From contig JAOWCC010000019.1 in NCBI GenBank assembly GCA_030867875.1, forward strand, positions 84,038,861 to 84,102,860: 64,000 bases of DNA, read 5' to 3'. This DNA comes from Actinernus sp. WN-2022. Taxonomy: Eukaryota > Cnidaria > Anthozoa > Actiniaria > Actinernidae. A program made the position numbers and the translations under genes. A model generated the notes under the pieces. The model made no database searches. It saw only the letters and a program-made list of their open reading frames with translations, and was not told where the DNA came from. This document shows positions 1-11,929 of the stretch, one piece after another; the first letter of the stretch is position 1; every line of letters starts with the position of its first letter.

Positions 1-51
1 TTTGATTTTGTTTTGCTCAACTGATCAACACGTGCTTGCATCATCGATCAA

Positions 52-179
52 CATGGCGGCGGAAAAGTCATCCGTGAACATGACATTAGGAATATCCCAG
101 TTTCGGGATGAAGTGTGCGGTTTGTTGGGAACTGGCTAGTGAATGTGGGATTTGGGGGCACTTACGAAAGTGTTTGAAG
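52..179 (+). other. Candidate first exon (untranslated or short ORF)
   Basis: An ATG in good context (ACATGGCGGCGG) opens a 28-codon frame that ends in TAG. A strong splice donor (GAAG followed by GTGAGT) sits at 179/180. The layout resembles the first exon of a gene continuing outside or further along the window, with the ATG as an upstream ORF or a decayed start. I found no partner exon in the next several kilobases, so this is a weak call. It could equally be a promoter fragment carried by a repeat. Confidence 0.22.
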
Positions 180-989
180 GTGAGTACCGTGCATTACTTT
201 AAATGGCAGAACCCGTGCGGAGATTCAAAACAAACACATTGAATAATTTAGCGATCATGAGGGGTTTTCCAAGCATTTAGATTTTAGAAGTCTCGCACAA
301 GCTGAAGTTTACAGCCTTTATTTCTCAAAAGCGCATGGTCAAAGCGCGCTGAAACTCGGTAAGGTACTTTAAAATATGCTAATGTAAGTCATATTAGGAC
401 CTTAAGAAAAACAAACGAGTGAATTTTTTGACGCCGAAAGAATACAAATTTCTCGATTTTCGCAAAAATTCAGCAATAACCTATCTTACTTCGTTCGCCG
501 CATAACGTTTGTTACAGTTTCCGATCTTCTTGCCTTTGGCACAGAAGTTTCAAGTGGTATTGAACTTCCATATGGTATGTACGATTTAATTATTACCGTA
601 ATATTTCTCCGGCAGTTGAACCAGATGCATGAGCATAACATTTTAAGGTTAAAATTGATCAGCCGTTTGCTGAGAAACTTGTATGGTGCCGATTAACCTG
701 AAACTTGCCTGTCACAGACCTTGGAGGTTGGGCACTCGTTGAAAGTAAAATGGAACAAATCCTTCTTTTAGGTTTTGAAATATACGCTCTTTCCTAGAAA
801 ACAACGTTTTGGAAAATCGCTTATATCTTCAGCAATTCTTTGTTAATCACTTTCTAATTGTACTTTTTATACAATTCGAGGATTCTTTATTAAAAGTCCC
901 AAAAATATCAGAAATCGGATAATGTTTAGCTGTTCAAAAACGCGATTTAAAAAGACCCCCGTTGCCAAAATAAATAGCCGCGGGCCACC
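180..989. other. No gene seen; intron-like or intergenic DNA
   Basis: AT-rich single-copy-looking sequence without a long ORF, RNA gene or clear repeat. If the 52-179 exon is real this would be the start of its intron. Confidence 0.4.
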
Positions 990-1099
990 TTAAAGGGCCG
1001 TCTCACCCACAGTGCTTAGCGTGCTTTTGTTATTGTTTATATCCGGGACTTTGACCCCTTGTTCACGGCGGGAACCTCACGAACTAAGCGTATTCTTTA

Positions 1100-1357
1100 G
1101 AGGGTCTGAATGGGGAGGGGGGGGGGGGGGTCTACATGTCAGTTGTCAGTTAAATTGTTGGCCATTTGTCAGTTGTCAGTTAGCCCTAGTTAATCATTGC
1201 TAGAAAAAAAATACAATGTTTGACCCACAAACACCAAATTTGTCAGTTGTCAGTTATTTTTCGGTTGTAAGTTGTCAGTAAAAAAGTCGTCATTTGTCAG
1301 TTGTCAGTTATTTTTAAGGCCGTTTGTCAGTAGTCAGTTAACCCCATTCAGACCCTC
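1100..1357. mobile_element. 258-bp MITE with 6-bp target duplication, GTCAGTT-rich
   Basis: The 16-bp inverted ends GAGGGTCTGAATGGGG / CCCCATTCAGACCCTC are flanked on both sides by TCTTTA (1094-1099 and 1358-1363), a clean 6-bp duplication. The interior is many copies of the word GTCAGTT with linkers, plus a poly-G run just inside the left end. A diverged copy of the interior lies at about 40.93-41.15 kb. It is nested inside the larger TTAA element, so it arrived later. Confidence 0.8.
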
Positions 1358-1489
1358 TCTTTATGTTGGTGACATGATCATTTTGATTTGAACATGGATG
1401 ACCTTGATGAAACTAATAGTACCTTACAAGTTGAATGTGAAGTCAACAAAGTGTTATACAGCAGTACTAATTGGCTGTACTATATATAT

Positions 1490-1783
1490 ATAACATTTAC
1501 CGCTCACCCGTCGCTGTTATAAACAGAGAACACACTCTCCGCAGTTTTCTCCGCGTAATACTATAATAATTATGAAAGCGAGAGGTTTCTCTCCTCGATT
1601 TTATTTTTACTTGCAGACACAGAGAGAGAGATATCTGCTTGCAGGCAATCTCGTTGCTGGCAGTAGCAGAGAACCAGTCCAAGAGAGAACAGTGAACGAA
1701 TTTAATACAGCTCGTTTCCATGGGAAATTATTATCACCGCGGCTCTGTTGTCAAATTTCGTGCGAGTATAAACTTTAATCGAT

Positions 1784-1819
<36 letters not shown>

Positions 1820-2350
1820 AAAGAAAGATACCTGTTTGCACAAGTTAAACGCCTAAGCCCTCAAAATGATTTTAGGAAATTGCTCAATTCTTTTCGGGTC
1901 GACCATGCGGAGTTTCGTTGCCTATAATATTTACCGCTCACCCGTCGCTTCCGAACTCTGTCATCAGTGCTATACTGACAGAGAATACTAATAATTATGA
2001 AAAGAGAGGTTTCTCCTCTCGGTTTTATTTTTCCCTGCAGAGAGAGAGAGAGAGATAATCTGCTAGCAGGCAATCCCGTTGCTGGTGCCAGAGAACTAGT
2101 TCAAGAGAGAACAGTGAACGAATAACAGCTCGCTTGAATAGGAAATTGTTATCATGCAGTCTCGGCGGCTTTGTTTGTCAAATGTCGTGCGAGTATAAAC
2201 TTTAAATGAACAACCCGGTGAATCCGAAAATCTCGGCAAAATCACTGCCTAAAAGCCCGAATTCCGCCCTTCGAACCAGAGAGAGACCTGTTTCCACAAG
2301 TTAAACGCCAAAGCCCTGAAAATTATTTTAGGAAACTGTAAATTTCTTCA
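1490..2350. repeat. Tandem duplication of a ~400-bp unit with GA microsatellites
   Basis: Unit 1 (about 1490-1895) and unit 2 (about 1925-2350) both begin with TTTACCGCTCACCCGTCGCT and share the same order of blocks, including a GA-rich tract and a segment ending near TTTTAGGAAA. They are diverged and have small indels. A pure GA run lies at about 1783-1814. The short ORFs here are on both strands and follow the repeat, not a gene. Confidence 0.7.
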
Positions 2351-2829
2351 AGTGCCAAGTGGAGTTTTGTTGCAAATTGTGGTCACGTAAGCCAGCCACG
2401 GTGTTCAAAAACCCAAATCGGCTCAAAGATAGTAGATACTCGCGCTAATATATCTTTACATATAAAGATTAATGGCCAGAATTGCTTCTCCATGTTGTAG
2501 GTGGAAATCGTGGGCACAAACGGACAATTGTTTCCTTTCGTTGAGGAAGAACGAGACTGCATGGCATCCATCAGACAACTACGGCCACCTGAAATAAAAC
2601 TAAAATTTACATCACCAAATATTTTAAAACACTTAAATAAGAGGCTCAATAGGAAGAACAATAAAAAAGGTTCAACCTAGAATTATTTTTCTGACGATAG
2701 CTGGAAGGATGGCAGAGATGCAGAGAAGATTAAAACCACTGCCATAAAACTCTGGATTTCGATGGCATCGAAAATGGCCGCTATGCTATGTGAACGCGCT
2801 AAGCACTGTGGGTGAGACGGCCCCTTTAA

Positions 2830-4031
2830 TCATATATAGCCTTCTTAAATCAATATGATTTAAAGTAGGTAAATTAAGAGCTATATAATAGCCAATAGTA
2901 ACTGTGTATCAGCTGCAGTCATGAAAATACTCCAGTCATTTGAGAAAACTTGAGACATGTTAAAAAAACAATGAACCTTATACCATAAAATTCTGATTAT
3001 CATGCACCTCCCCCTCGACCCCTCCTCTGGTTATACAGGCTGGTCAATCTGGTAATGCACCTCACAACCACTGTTTGGGTAACATTAAAAAAATATTATT
3101 GGGACTTGCAACTACCAAGGGGCTGATCAAAGTCATGACTAGGCTATTAACCAGAGTCAGAATTGGAATTTAGCGTGGTGGTTTTTTTGGACAGAGGAAA
3201 ACCGGATAACCCGAAGGAAAACCCTCGGAGCAAGGGTGAGATTCCAACAAACTCAGCCATGAACTAGACTGAATTGTACCTGGATCATAAACACGAGAAG
3301 CATAGCTTAGTGCTTACGACTGCACCACCTTCGCTCCCCTGCATGGATGCATGTTATAATTAGATCACACTAGACTTACAAAATTGGGTTATGTTGAAGA
3401 CAAAATGGAGCCCATAAAAAAATGTGGTATCAGGCCTCTAAAATTAAAAAATCCTCATATAACTGGATCCTACATGTATGCAGCAATCCTATCCAACATT
3501 CTTGTAGAAGTATTCAGGACTAAACAAACCCTAAAATCTCATCTGGTTTTTAGCTCCCCTTGCCCTAAAAAAACAATACCAATTAAGTCTTAGTCACTTT
3601 CAAGTGAACTGAGGTATTCTGCAATCAGGTCAATTCAATTAAGGTTTAATTTTCACTCAGCTGCACTAGTAATCTACTTTGTTAGGACTTCTTCTCCACT
3701 CTTTTTCTATTGCTTCCTTGCCCTACAAGAAAACAACAACATATAAGAATATAGTCACTTTCGTGTAATTACAATGCATACAGCCAAGTAATTACAAAAA
3801 TTAACCTATTAAAAGCAAAGAGAAAAAACCTTTGGCCATGGGGAAAGGGCGATCGAGATACATATACAACGACTGGAAAATATTAAAACTGGCTGGCATG
3901 GCCATGCAACCACGAAAAGCGGTCAAAGAATGGGTACTTTCAAAGAATGAATACGCGCGTGCATATATTATATAGGGCAATGACGGCAATCATTCGACGT
4001 CCTTATTTGATACATAGTACATGCTCTCACT
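2830..4031. other. No gene; contains a fragment of a widespread repeat
   Basis: No ORF with recognisable content. At about 3178-3340 there is a segment with the words GGATAACCCGAAGGAAAACC and CCTCGGAGCAAGG followed by CAACAAACTC and a GACTGCACCACC tail. This combination is a dispersed, possibly SINE-related repeat in many invertebrate and fish genomes (from memory). The rest is AT-rich spacer. Confidence 0.45.
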
Positions 4032-4652
4032 TATGGGGTGCCAAGTGTCCAAAAATTATATGTCACAATTATATGAAAATTATATGGAAATTATATATAT
4101 AATCGTTATTATATCATATAATTTCTTTTCCTCCTGAGTTCATTATTTCAAATAATGTTCGTGTTGTTATTTCATTGTTTCATATAATGCAACACTGCCT
4201 TTCGCATTATATGAAACCATGATCGCCATTCAAGATCTATTATTTCATATAATGCAAGACTGCTTTTTAAATTATATGAAACCATGATCGTCATCCGTTA
4301 TCTATTATTTCAAATAATGCAACACTGCTTTATAAATTATATGAAACCATGATCCTAAGCCAAATTCGTTATTTCAAACAAGTTAATGCTTCAATTTTGC
4401 TATAATCCATTATTTGATATAATACATGTAGATTATATGTTATAAATCCCATTATATGATATAAATCCCATTATATGATCACATAAATCTCATTATATGA
4501 TATAATCCCATTATATGATATAAATCTCATTATATGATATAAATTCCATTATATGATCACATAAATCCATTATATCATATAATCCCATTATATGATATAA
4601 ATCCCATTATATGATCACATAAATCCATTATATCATATAATCCCATTATATG

Positions 4653-5588
4653 TACTGTTTAAAACACGAACAGCAGTGTTTTATCAAGTTTAAAAATTCG
4701 AGGGCGAAGCCCGAGAATTTTTAGACTTGATAAAACACGTGCTGTGAGTGTTTTAAACGGCTTCAAAAACGCTTTAAGAATGCAATGAAAGAAAGACGCA
4801 CATCTCAAGGGAATGGTTACTTAATGAACCATTGAACCTTTGTATTCACAACGCCATGCAAAATATTCGAGTAATCACCGCCTGCAATTACGAACATCTC
4901 AAGGGAATGATATGAAGAAATTACCATACTATGTTGTTTGAAGCGGCATTTCGCAATGCAAGAAGAATCTGCACTTGAAGGATTTGGTGTCGTGGTTTAC
5001 CTCGATAAAGTTCAAGACTTGGAAAGCGACGTGACTGACATGACGGCAGACTCTAAATTTTTGACTGCGGCACAAAATATGTAAGTTTAATGCACGTTTT
5101 TATAATTTTACGGCTTTGAGTTTGGTTTAATAATTGGAACTAAACAGTGGCTCGGTAAACAAGTAATGGTAGTTGGATAACTTCATTTTAAAAATATTAT
5201 CTGTGTATCTCGGTAGTCTGCTGATATTAGTAAATTTAGTGCAAAATTTATTATCTAGGTACATTATGTTCCGTGTACTTTTTGCTATCTTTGGGTCTTT
5301 ATCAGTGAATTCTTAATTAGGATGAAACTTTATATAAAATTTCATGTTCATTAATATTCTTTATATAAAACGTTCATCCTAATTAGCAATTCAGTGAGAA
5401 AGCTGAAACATCAATAGAAATTCCATTGTCTCAATCATTAACCCCGTTTCCCTCTGGGACAGAATTCAAATCCCTCCGCGGGCCTTTTAGAATGATGAGA
5501 TTTTATCAGGTATAAAGGAGCATGCACGTGACTGATTTGCTTCATCGGATTGGACAAAATGCTCATTAATTATTCATGAGTTTTTGAA
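4653..5588. mobile_element. 936-bp hairpin-bearing element, copy 1
   Basis: Inserted into the left arm of the palindromic element; comparison with the intact right arm places the junctions at TATATG/TACTG and TTTTTGAA/GATCATA, with no target duplication. Near the left end is a perfect-looking fold-back with arms of about 50 bp around GGGCGAAGCCC. Near the right end is a second hairpin pairing TTAATTAGGATGAA with its complement (about 5310-5395). A near-identical copy lies at 55048-55981. It has no coding capacity. Lack of TSD plus subterminal hairpins is compatible with a rolling-circle (Helitron2-like) element, but this is speculation. Confidence 0.72.
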
Positions 5589-6754
5589 GATCATATAAAG
5601 CCATTATATGATATAAATCCATTATATGAAAGAACCATTGTATCATATAATATCAATTGTATGCGCGATTGTATGCGCAGTTAGCAAATTTCAGTGTCGG
5701 TGTAATATTTAACTTAAGCCTCGATATTGTGTTAACGTATCTGTCGTCTCAAAGTCATCATCACCTTTTCGAATGTAACACTGTGATAATCTGCTGTACT
5801 CTCTTTCGGTTTCCTTAATAAATGACGGACCAAGTGGCCAGCGATTTGGCTTCGGCGTTAAGCTTGTCTACGATCGGGGATTGCTGTTCAAGACAACGGC
5901 GAGACCCTAAAATACCTCTACTAGTACAAACGCCAACTCGTCGAGACCAAATATCACACTTCCCTAGCCTCTCAGACGTTACGCGAAAACCGAATTTCTG
6001 TTCGAACTATTCTTGATTAATGAGGTTATTTTCCCTTTCTCTTTGAATTTGACACATGAAGTTAATCTCTATGATATGTAATTAAACGTTTGATAAGTCA
6101 GATACAGAATTCGTGTCCGTGCTTTATTGTATTTACAAACTCTTTCAGCTTGAGTTTGTAAACATAAAGCACGACCACTCATTCTAATAGAGAAACGTCG
6201 AGTGTAGACGACGAAGAATTACTGTTTCTTGCGTTACTGCTTACATGTAACCAACACACTGTCCACGGATAACCGACTCAGAACACCCGAAAAAGAAAAA
6301 GAAAAAAAGAGAGGAAATATACACTTACACATACGTACATAATTAAATAAAAAAACGTATTCATATAGTTGTACTTGATTATACATGCTACACACAAACA
6401 CCCCCTTCGTCGGTTTTACAGTATCGAAAATTATGTAACGAAAAACGTCACCTTCAGAAACATACGAATTAGGGAATTGAGGGACACGAGGGTGTGGCTT
6501 AGCAGGGGTACGGTCAGCCCATGAAAAAAGTCGACTAGCACATGCCTGGTTACAATATTGATTAAGGAAGCCAGAAACAATATGAACCAGTGCACCTTGG
6601 AAAAGAGACAAACTCTGAAAATTAGGCAAATCAGGGTGATGGGACCGTGAGCCCTTGAACAAAAGTGGAAAAAGAAAAGAAAAAAGTACTATGAACACGC
6701 ATGTCTCATGAAAACGAGCAATTTAATTTAAAAAACTCATAAGCAAATACCGTG

Positions 6755-7570
6755 GACAAAAATCCTGTAAAAATACGTTGGATCCGAAGTGAGGACCTAT
6801 GCAGCCAAAAATATAAACAACGTAAAAATCTAACACAAAGCACTACGGTTAGCTAGGCCTGACACGAAAAGCGCTCGGACCAGATTGCAGCCATAGACAG
6901 CTGTTTCGTTCTTATTAGAACTTGTTAGTATGGCATAGCAAACAGTACGCAGGCTTCGGTACCCCCGGGGGGGGGGGTACTCTACCTAAAGTTGGGAAGG
7001 GGTGTGCCGCTGGGGCTCTGAAACCCTTACCTGTTTAAGACAAAAAAACTCAAATTTCCATACCCTGTTCAAGACAAAGTGTTAAAATTTTCCCTCTATA
7101 AGACAAATAACAAATTATCTATACTTGGATGTCAGTGTTTATTGTGATCTTGTATAATGAGTGTCATAACTAAATAAGTCTTCAGCAAGCACTAGACTAA
7201 ATAACGGCACTAGATAAATACCATACCCTGTTCAAGATCTGTCGATGTGAAAATGGATACCCTGTCTAAGATCAGAAACCCGAAAAACCATACCCTGTCC
7301 AGCGGATCATCCCCGTATAGTCCATATATGGGAGTACCCCCCCCCCCCCCCCCCCCCCCCCGGGTCGGTACCACTGCACCATCGACCCGGACTGAGCTAA
7401 AAAGCATCTAGTTTCGAGCAACAGAAATGCTTGGTTATCGGGTCACACGTCATTAGATTTTTACGTTGTATATAAGCTTTTCTGTAGTCTTCGGACTTTT
7501 CATTCGTTATTGTTTATATTTTTGGCTGCATAGGTCCTCACTTCGGATCCAACGTATTTTTACAGGATTT
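6755..7570. repeat. Inner inverted repeat in the spacer of the palindromic element
   Basis: The block around AGGACCTATGCAGCC (about 6755-6836) recurs in reverse complement at about 7455-7570, giving a second, interrupted inverted repeat inside the larger one. It is separated from the outer arms by unmatched sequence on the left side (about 6085-6755), which holds a 154-codon minus ORF (6234-6698) with no recognisable motif and probably no function. Confidence 0.55.
6958..7371. repeat. Poly-G/C-ended repeat, copy 1
   Basis: Starts GGTACCCCCGGGGG and ends in a long poly-C followed by GGGTCGGTACC, so the ends are inverted. The interior repeats short words around CATACCCTGTTCAAGAC. A second, more diverged copy at about 53757-54121 has the same order (GGGGTGTGCCGC near the left, CCATATAnGGGAGTAC near the right). 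The family looks like a MITE; I could not read a clear target duplication. Confidence 0.6.
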
Positions 7571-8977
7571 AATTTAATTACATATCATAGAGATTAACTT
7601 CATGTGTCAAATTCAAAGAGAAAGGGAAAATAACCTCATTAATCAAGAATAGTTCGAACAGAAATTCGGTTTTCGCATAACGTCTGAGAGGCTAGGGGAG
7701 TGTGATATTTGGTCTCGACGAGTTGGCGTTTGTACTAGTAGAGGTATTTTAGGGTCTCGCCGTTGTCTTGAACAGCAATCCCCGATCGTAGACAAGCTTA
7801 ACGCCGAAACCAAATCGCTGGCCACTTGGTCCGTCATTTATTAAGGAAACCGAAAGAGAGTACAGCAGATTATCACAGTATTAATTTCGAAAAGGTGATG
7901 ATAGTTGAACTTTGAGACGACAGATACGTTAACACAATATCGAGGCTTAAGTTAAATATTACACCGACACTGAAATTTGCTAACTGCGCATACAATCGCG
8001 CATACAATTGATATTATATGATACAATGGTTCTTTCATATAATGGATTTATATCATATAATGGCTTTATATGATCATATAATGGCTTTATATGATCATAT
8101 AATGGGATTATATGATATAATGGATTTATGTGATCATATAATGGGATTTATATCATATAATGGGATTTATATCATATAATGGTTTTAAATAATCTAATCT
8201 ACATGTATTATATCAAATAATGGATTATAGCAAAATTGAAGCATTAACTTGTTTGAAATAACGAATTTGGCTTAGAATCATGGTTTCATATAATTTATAA
8301 AGCAGTGTTGCATTATTTGAAATAATAGATAACGGATGACGATCATGGTTTCATATAATTTAAAAAGCAGTCTTGCATTATATGAAATAATAGATCATGA
8401 ATGGCGATCATGGTTTCATATAATGCGAAAGGCAGTGTTGCATTATATGAAACAATGAAATAACAACACGAACATTATTTGAAATAATGAACTCAGGAGG
8501 AAAAGAAATTATATGATATAATAACGATTATACATATAATTTCCATATAATTTTCATATAATTGTGACATATAATTTTTGGACACTTGGCACCCCATACT
8601 CACTTGTTCATCGTGGTTTTGAGGTACTGAATCAAATAATTTGGTGTTATTTCGTATTCCAAATACTGCAGACTTCGATAACTTGTGTTCCCGATCAGAA
8701 GTGGCTAAATTTGTATGTAAATTTGCGCGGTGCACGTAAACTGAAAGCGGTTGTAATGTCGTAATCGACGTACTTTTATGCTGCACTTACCTTTGATTCT
8801 CGAGGAATCCTGAAAATTGTTATTAAAGAAATAGAGTTTGATAATGCTAAAAACCATAGCAGTAGACAGAGAATTTGTAGCAAACAATGAAACAGTCCAA
8901 CTTCACGTGTAGAAGACGGTTGATGAGAAATATATACATACATGTATGTACTTTGAGCGCCAAATTAATTGAAAGCG

Positions 8978-9990
8978 TGCGTCCCGTGATCGGATATCGA
9001 TTGGTTACCGAACATGATACATGGTATTTTTCACGACGTGTTTGGTTGAAAGTATATTACAATACCCGGATATTGCGAAAGGTTTATAATACGTAAGTTA
9101 TAAACAACTCCACTGCCATATTAACGCGATAGAGAAAGCGGGTCCATTTGCGTTGCATTCTTATAAAAAACTGAACTTGGCTTCCAGATGCATGGCGATC
9201 AGTTGAAACCCAAAGCCGACTAAATGATGAAGGCAGAATTCTCCAAACAAAACTTCCCAGAGTCGAAGGATTGTGAGCTAGGACTGAGGAGCATGAAGTT
9301 CTCTTTATATGAGATCGACGAACAGTTCCTGTACTCTGTAGTCATATTAGGTTGACGTTCCTGATAAAGCGAATCCTTTGAACATGTACTTGCTTCTTGG
9401 TTGGCCGAGAGACAATTCAAACTTCCTTGCAACAGTGAACTCGTCAAGGGCACCCAACGAGTACTTTTTGAAATTCGTTTGAAACCAGTTATCTGCAGCT
9501 TATCTAGCCATTTTAAGGCGCCTACTATGTCTTTTGACGTATTCTAGAAAGCTATTAGCTGTTCGGATTTTCTATAGGTGGAAATCGCGTCAACCGAAAA
9601 TACTATGGCAAAATATTCCCGGCCTACGAATTTGTCTGATTTGTTAGTAGTCTAGAACATAAACAAGAATTTTCTAGCCCAAGTAACTTCATGTTGCAAA
9701 GTTTTGTGGAGGTACGAATTTTTTAGGGATTCTTTTTTCCTTTAGGAAATTCTTAGGGAATGAAAATGTGTTGTTCTGACTCTATTGATCAAACGAATTG
9801 GGACGTACGAATATTTTAGGGGAAACCTTTTAGTCTCCCCTTTCTTCTATAATTTTCTAGGGATTGAAAACTTACGTATTATAAACCTTTCGCAATATCC
9901 GGGTATTGTAATATACTTTCAACCAAACACGTCGTGAAAAATACCATGTATCATGTTCGGTAACCAATCGATATCCGATCACGGGACGCA
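8978..9990. repeat. 121-bp inverted repeat pair, 0.77 kb apart
   Basis: 8978-9098 (starts TGCGTCCCGTGATCGG, ends ACGTAAGT) is matched in reverse complement by 9870-9990 with very few differences. The left arm lies outside, and the right arm inside, the 668-bp element at 9445-10112. So either the element carries a captured copy of neighbouring DNA or both are copies of another repeat. The DNA between about 8600 and 9440 shows no gene. Confidence 0.75.
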
Positions 9991-10112
9991 AATTTTCTAG
10001 CCAGTATTTCAGAAAACAATTTTCTAGGGACATTTTTTTCAAATCCGAAAGTTTTAGGCTAACTTACTCTCCCGAACAGCTTTTTAACCGAAAACTTCGT
10101 TGGGTGCCCTTG
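9445..10112. mobile_element. 668-bp non-autonomous DNA transposon, 7-bp TSD
   Basis: Terminal inverted repeats CAAGGGCACCCAACGA / TCGTTGGGTGCCCTTG are flanked by AACTCGT at 9438-9444 and 10113-10119. CA-start ends and a 7-8 bp duplication suggest hAT or P superfamily, unresolved. The interior contains several TTTTCTAGGG-like words and the reverse arm of the inverted repeat described at 8978-9990. No ORF of note. Confidence 0.78.
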
Positions 10113-10595
10113 AACTCGTAAGAGCTGTAAAATCACCGAAACAACACGGTTACATGCAGTTCCTGAGCACTGAGCAGTGTCCCAGCTGGAGTCCAGTTGA
10201 ACTGCAGTGAACTCAGACGAAGAGGTGAGGTACGAATAAGAACGTAATTAAAAGGGTATTTGTACCTTTACATAAAATTTGGGTTGTTTAATTTTGTATA
10301 AATCTGCTAAAATCAAAGTTGAACTACATGTACATGTACATAAAATGCACAAGGCCCGTGTATGATATCAGCAGTCTTGTATGATTGTCACATACATATT
10401 TTTTAATTTATTACATGTGCACTGCAGTGTAATGCAGGCTGGGCTAGATTATAGTAGCATATGTCTACCGAGAAAACGAAACGTAATATTAACAAACACT
10501 CAATTGCTTACATATCAAAATTTAATGGTTTGGTGATAGCGAAAATTGGCTGCCACAGTGAGGGTATATAAATAACGTATATCCAGCAACTTATA
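10113..10595. other. No gene seen
   Basis: AT-rich spacer between two transposons, no convincing ORF, RNA gene or repeat boundary. Confidence 0.4.
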
Positions 10596-10744
10596 GACCG
10601 GTTTCACTAACATGCAAATTAGCCGAACTGGAGGACAAAACAAAATGAATTTACTCTTCTGCAGAAATTGAAACACAACTCATGTAGGAAATTCTCATTG
10701 TTTTGCTCCAGTTTGGCGTAATTTGCATTTTGGTGAAACTGGTC
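10596..10744. mobile_element. 149-bp MITE, TA target site (mariner-like)
   Basis: About 48 bp at each end are imperfect inverted repeats (GACCGGTTTCAC... / ...GTGAAACTGGTC, with ATGCAAATTA inside), and the element is bounded by TA on both sides. This size, long TIR and TA duplication are typical of Tc1/mariner-derived MITEs. Confidence 0.78.
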
Positions 10745-10971
10745 TATTGACTTTTTTAAAACCTTAATTAACTTAAATTAAGCCAGACTTGCCTGGTAAA
10801 TATATTGTTGTACAATTATACATACATGACCAGGATCCTGGTATCTTGGAGCCAAGCTGATATTCCAGTTTGACAAGTTATCACACAATTTCGAAATTTA
10901 TTTTTGATATGTTTCACTGCCAAGCATGGCCCCATGCAGTAATGTTCGAAGCTTGATTAATGCATAGTTAA

Positions 10972-11236
10972 TAGAGTGGAATGGTTATGAAACCCAGCGA
11001 CCTTCTTTGTTATATGTCTTTGTTAGCTTTTTTCAACCGTGACCCTGCACAAAACACAATAGAAATTACAATGTGTTAATCAATCAGCCAATAGAAACGC
11101 GTGAGTTCAGTCGTTCAGGGGACGCCAATGAACTATGACCCTGCACAATCTTTTGTCTTGCCCCCTTCCAACATAAATCGCAGCGCCTTTGTTAGCCCCT
11201 TTGAAGTTTGCCGGGTTTCATAACCATTCCACTCTA
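10972..11236. mobile_element. 265-bp MITE, TTAA target site
   Basis: Inverted ends TAGAGTGGAATGGTTATGAA / TTCATAACCATTCCACTCTA sit between TTAA at 10968-10971 and 11237-11240. The word GACCCTGCACAA occurs twice inside. No coding capacity. Confidence 0.82.
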
Positions 11237-11240
11237 TTAA

Positions 11241-11929
11241 CTAAGTATGATTAATGTTAATCCAGGATTAAATGTTAACCAAGGATGCTGGTCCCTTAAC
11301 TTGTAATATCTAGGATTATTACAAATAGAAAGGTACTGCTCATTCCTCGTCTAACTATAAGTTTTTAACCAAAAATCTGCATTCATCAATAAAATTTTAA
11401 ACCAATTTTAATTTTTTTTTTTTTAATTATATTGCAGAATTGTGGTATGATTTTATATTTTTTGAAAATGATGGTTCAAACAGCTGCCTATGAGGAACCC
11501 ACGTTAAATTATGAGGAACAACAGGATGAATCCAAAGAATGTCCCACATTCTATGAAGATCAGAAACACATGTATATTGAATTTTATTTAAAATGGCCAT
11601 CAGGCGCACAAATTCCATCTGGAGAAAACGTGTTGTCATGAGACACAAGTTATCACGTAATGATGCCTAGAGACTAAAGACCTATTAGAAACAGTTATGT
11701 CGTCATTGCATCATCACCGAGAAAACAATTATTGATTGGAGTTCCAGCGGTTTGTTCTATCAAACTGGAGTTGTGTGTTTGGGTGTATGTTTCCTCTGGG
11801 ACGTCACATGGATCTGTCAGGTGCTGTGCAAATAACTTTGAAAGAGACAGGGTGTTCAGGGATATTAATATATATATATATATAGGGTATATAACTATCA
11901 TACAATGTAAATGCAAATACAATGTAGGT
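11241..11929. other. No gene recognised
   Basis: A short block with GTTAATCCAGGATTAAATG near 11255 resembles the terminus of the MITE at 29990. The overlapping ~70-codon ORFs at 11.43-11.94 kb occur on both strands and have no recognisable motif. A TA microsatellite lies at about 11865-11885. Confidence 0.4.

Larger units (their letters stand above)
990..2829. mobile_element. Non-autonomous DNA transposon, TTAA target site
   Basis: Near-perfect terminal inverted repeats of about 29 bp (left starts AGGGCCGTCTCACCCACAG; right ends with its complement with one extra G) lie directly inside TTAA at 990-993 and 2826-2829. TTAA duplications are known for piggyBac and Kolobok superfamilies; the termini alone do not tell me which. 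The interior has no transposase. It holds a nested 258-bp element and a tandem duplication, so it is a composite passenger element. Confidence 0.8.
4032..8598. mobile_element. Giant palindromic transposon, TAT...ATA ends, 6-bp TSD
   Basis: Two inverted arms of about 1.0-1.1 kb run from the ends inward (right arm about 7565-8598; left arm 4032-4652 plus 5589-6084, split by an insertion). Ends read TATGGGGTGCCAAGTGTCC and its complement, flanked by CTCACT on both sides. A 6-bp duplication with TAY...RTA ends recalls the IS3EU superfamily; that assignment is from memory. Most of each arm is arrays of ATTATATGATATAA-like words, then a segment with a 64-codon ORF present in both arms (5822-6016 plus, 7643-7837 minus) simply because the arms match. 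No transposase is visible in the 1.5-kb spacer. Confidence 0.75.

Noticed and set aside
6234..6698. 154-codon minus ORF in the palindromic element
   Set aside because: Low-complexity, Phe/Ser/Leu-rich, no motif, and located in repeat spacer; likely chance.
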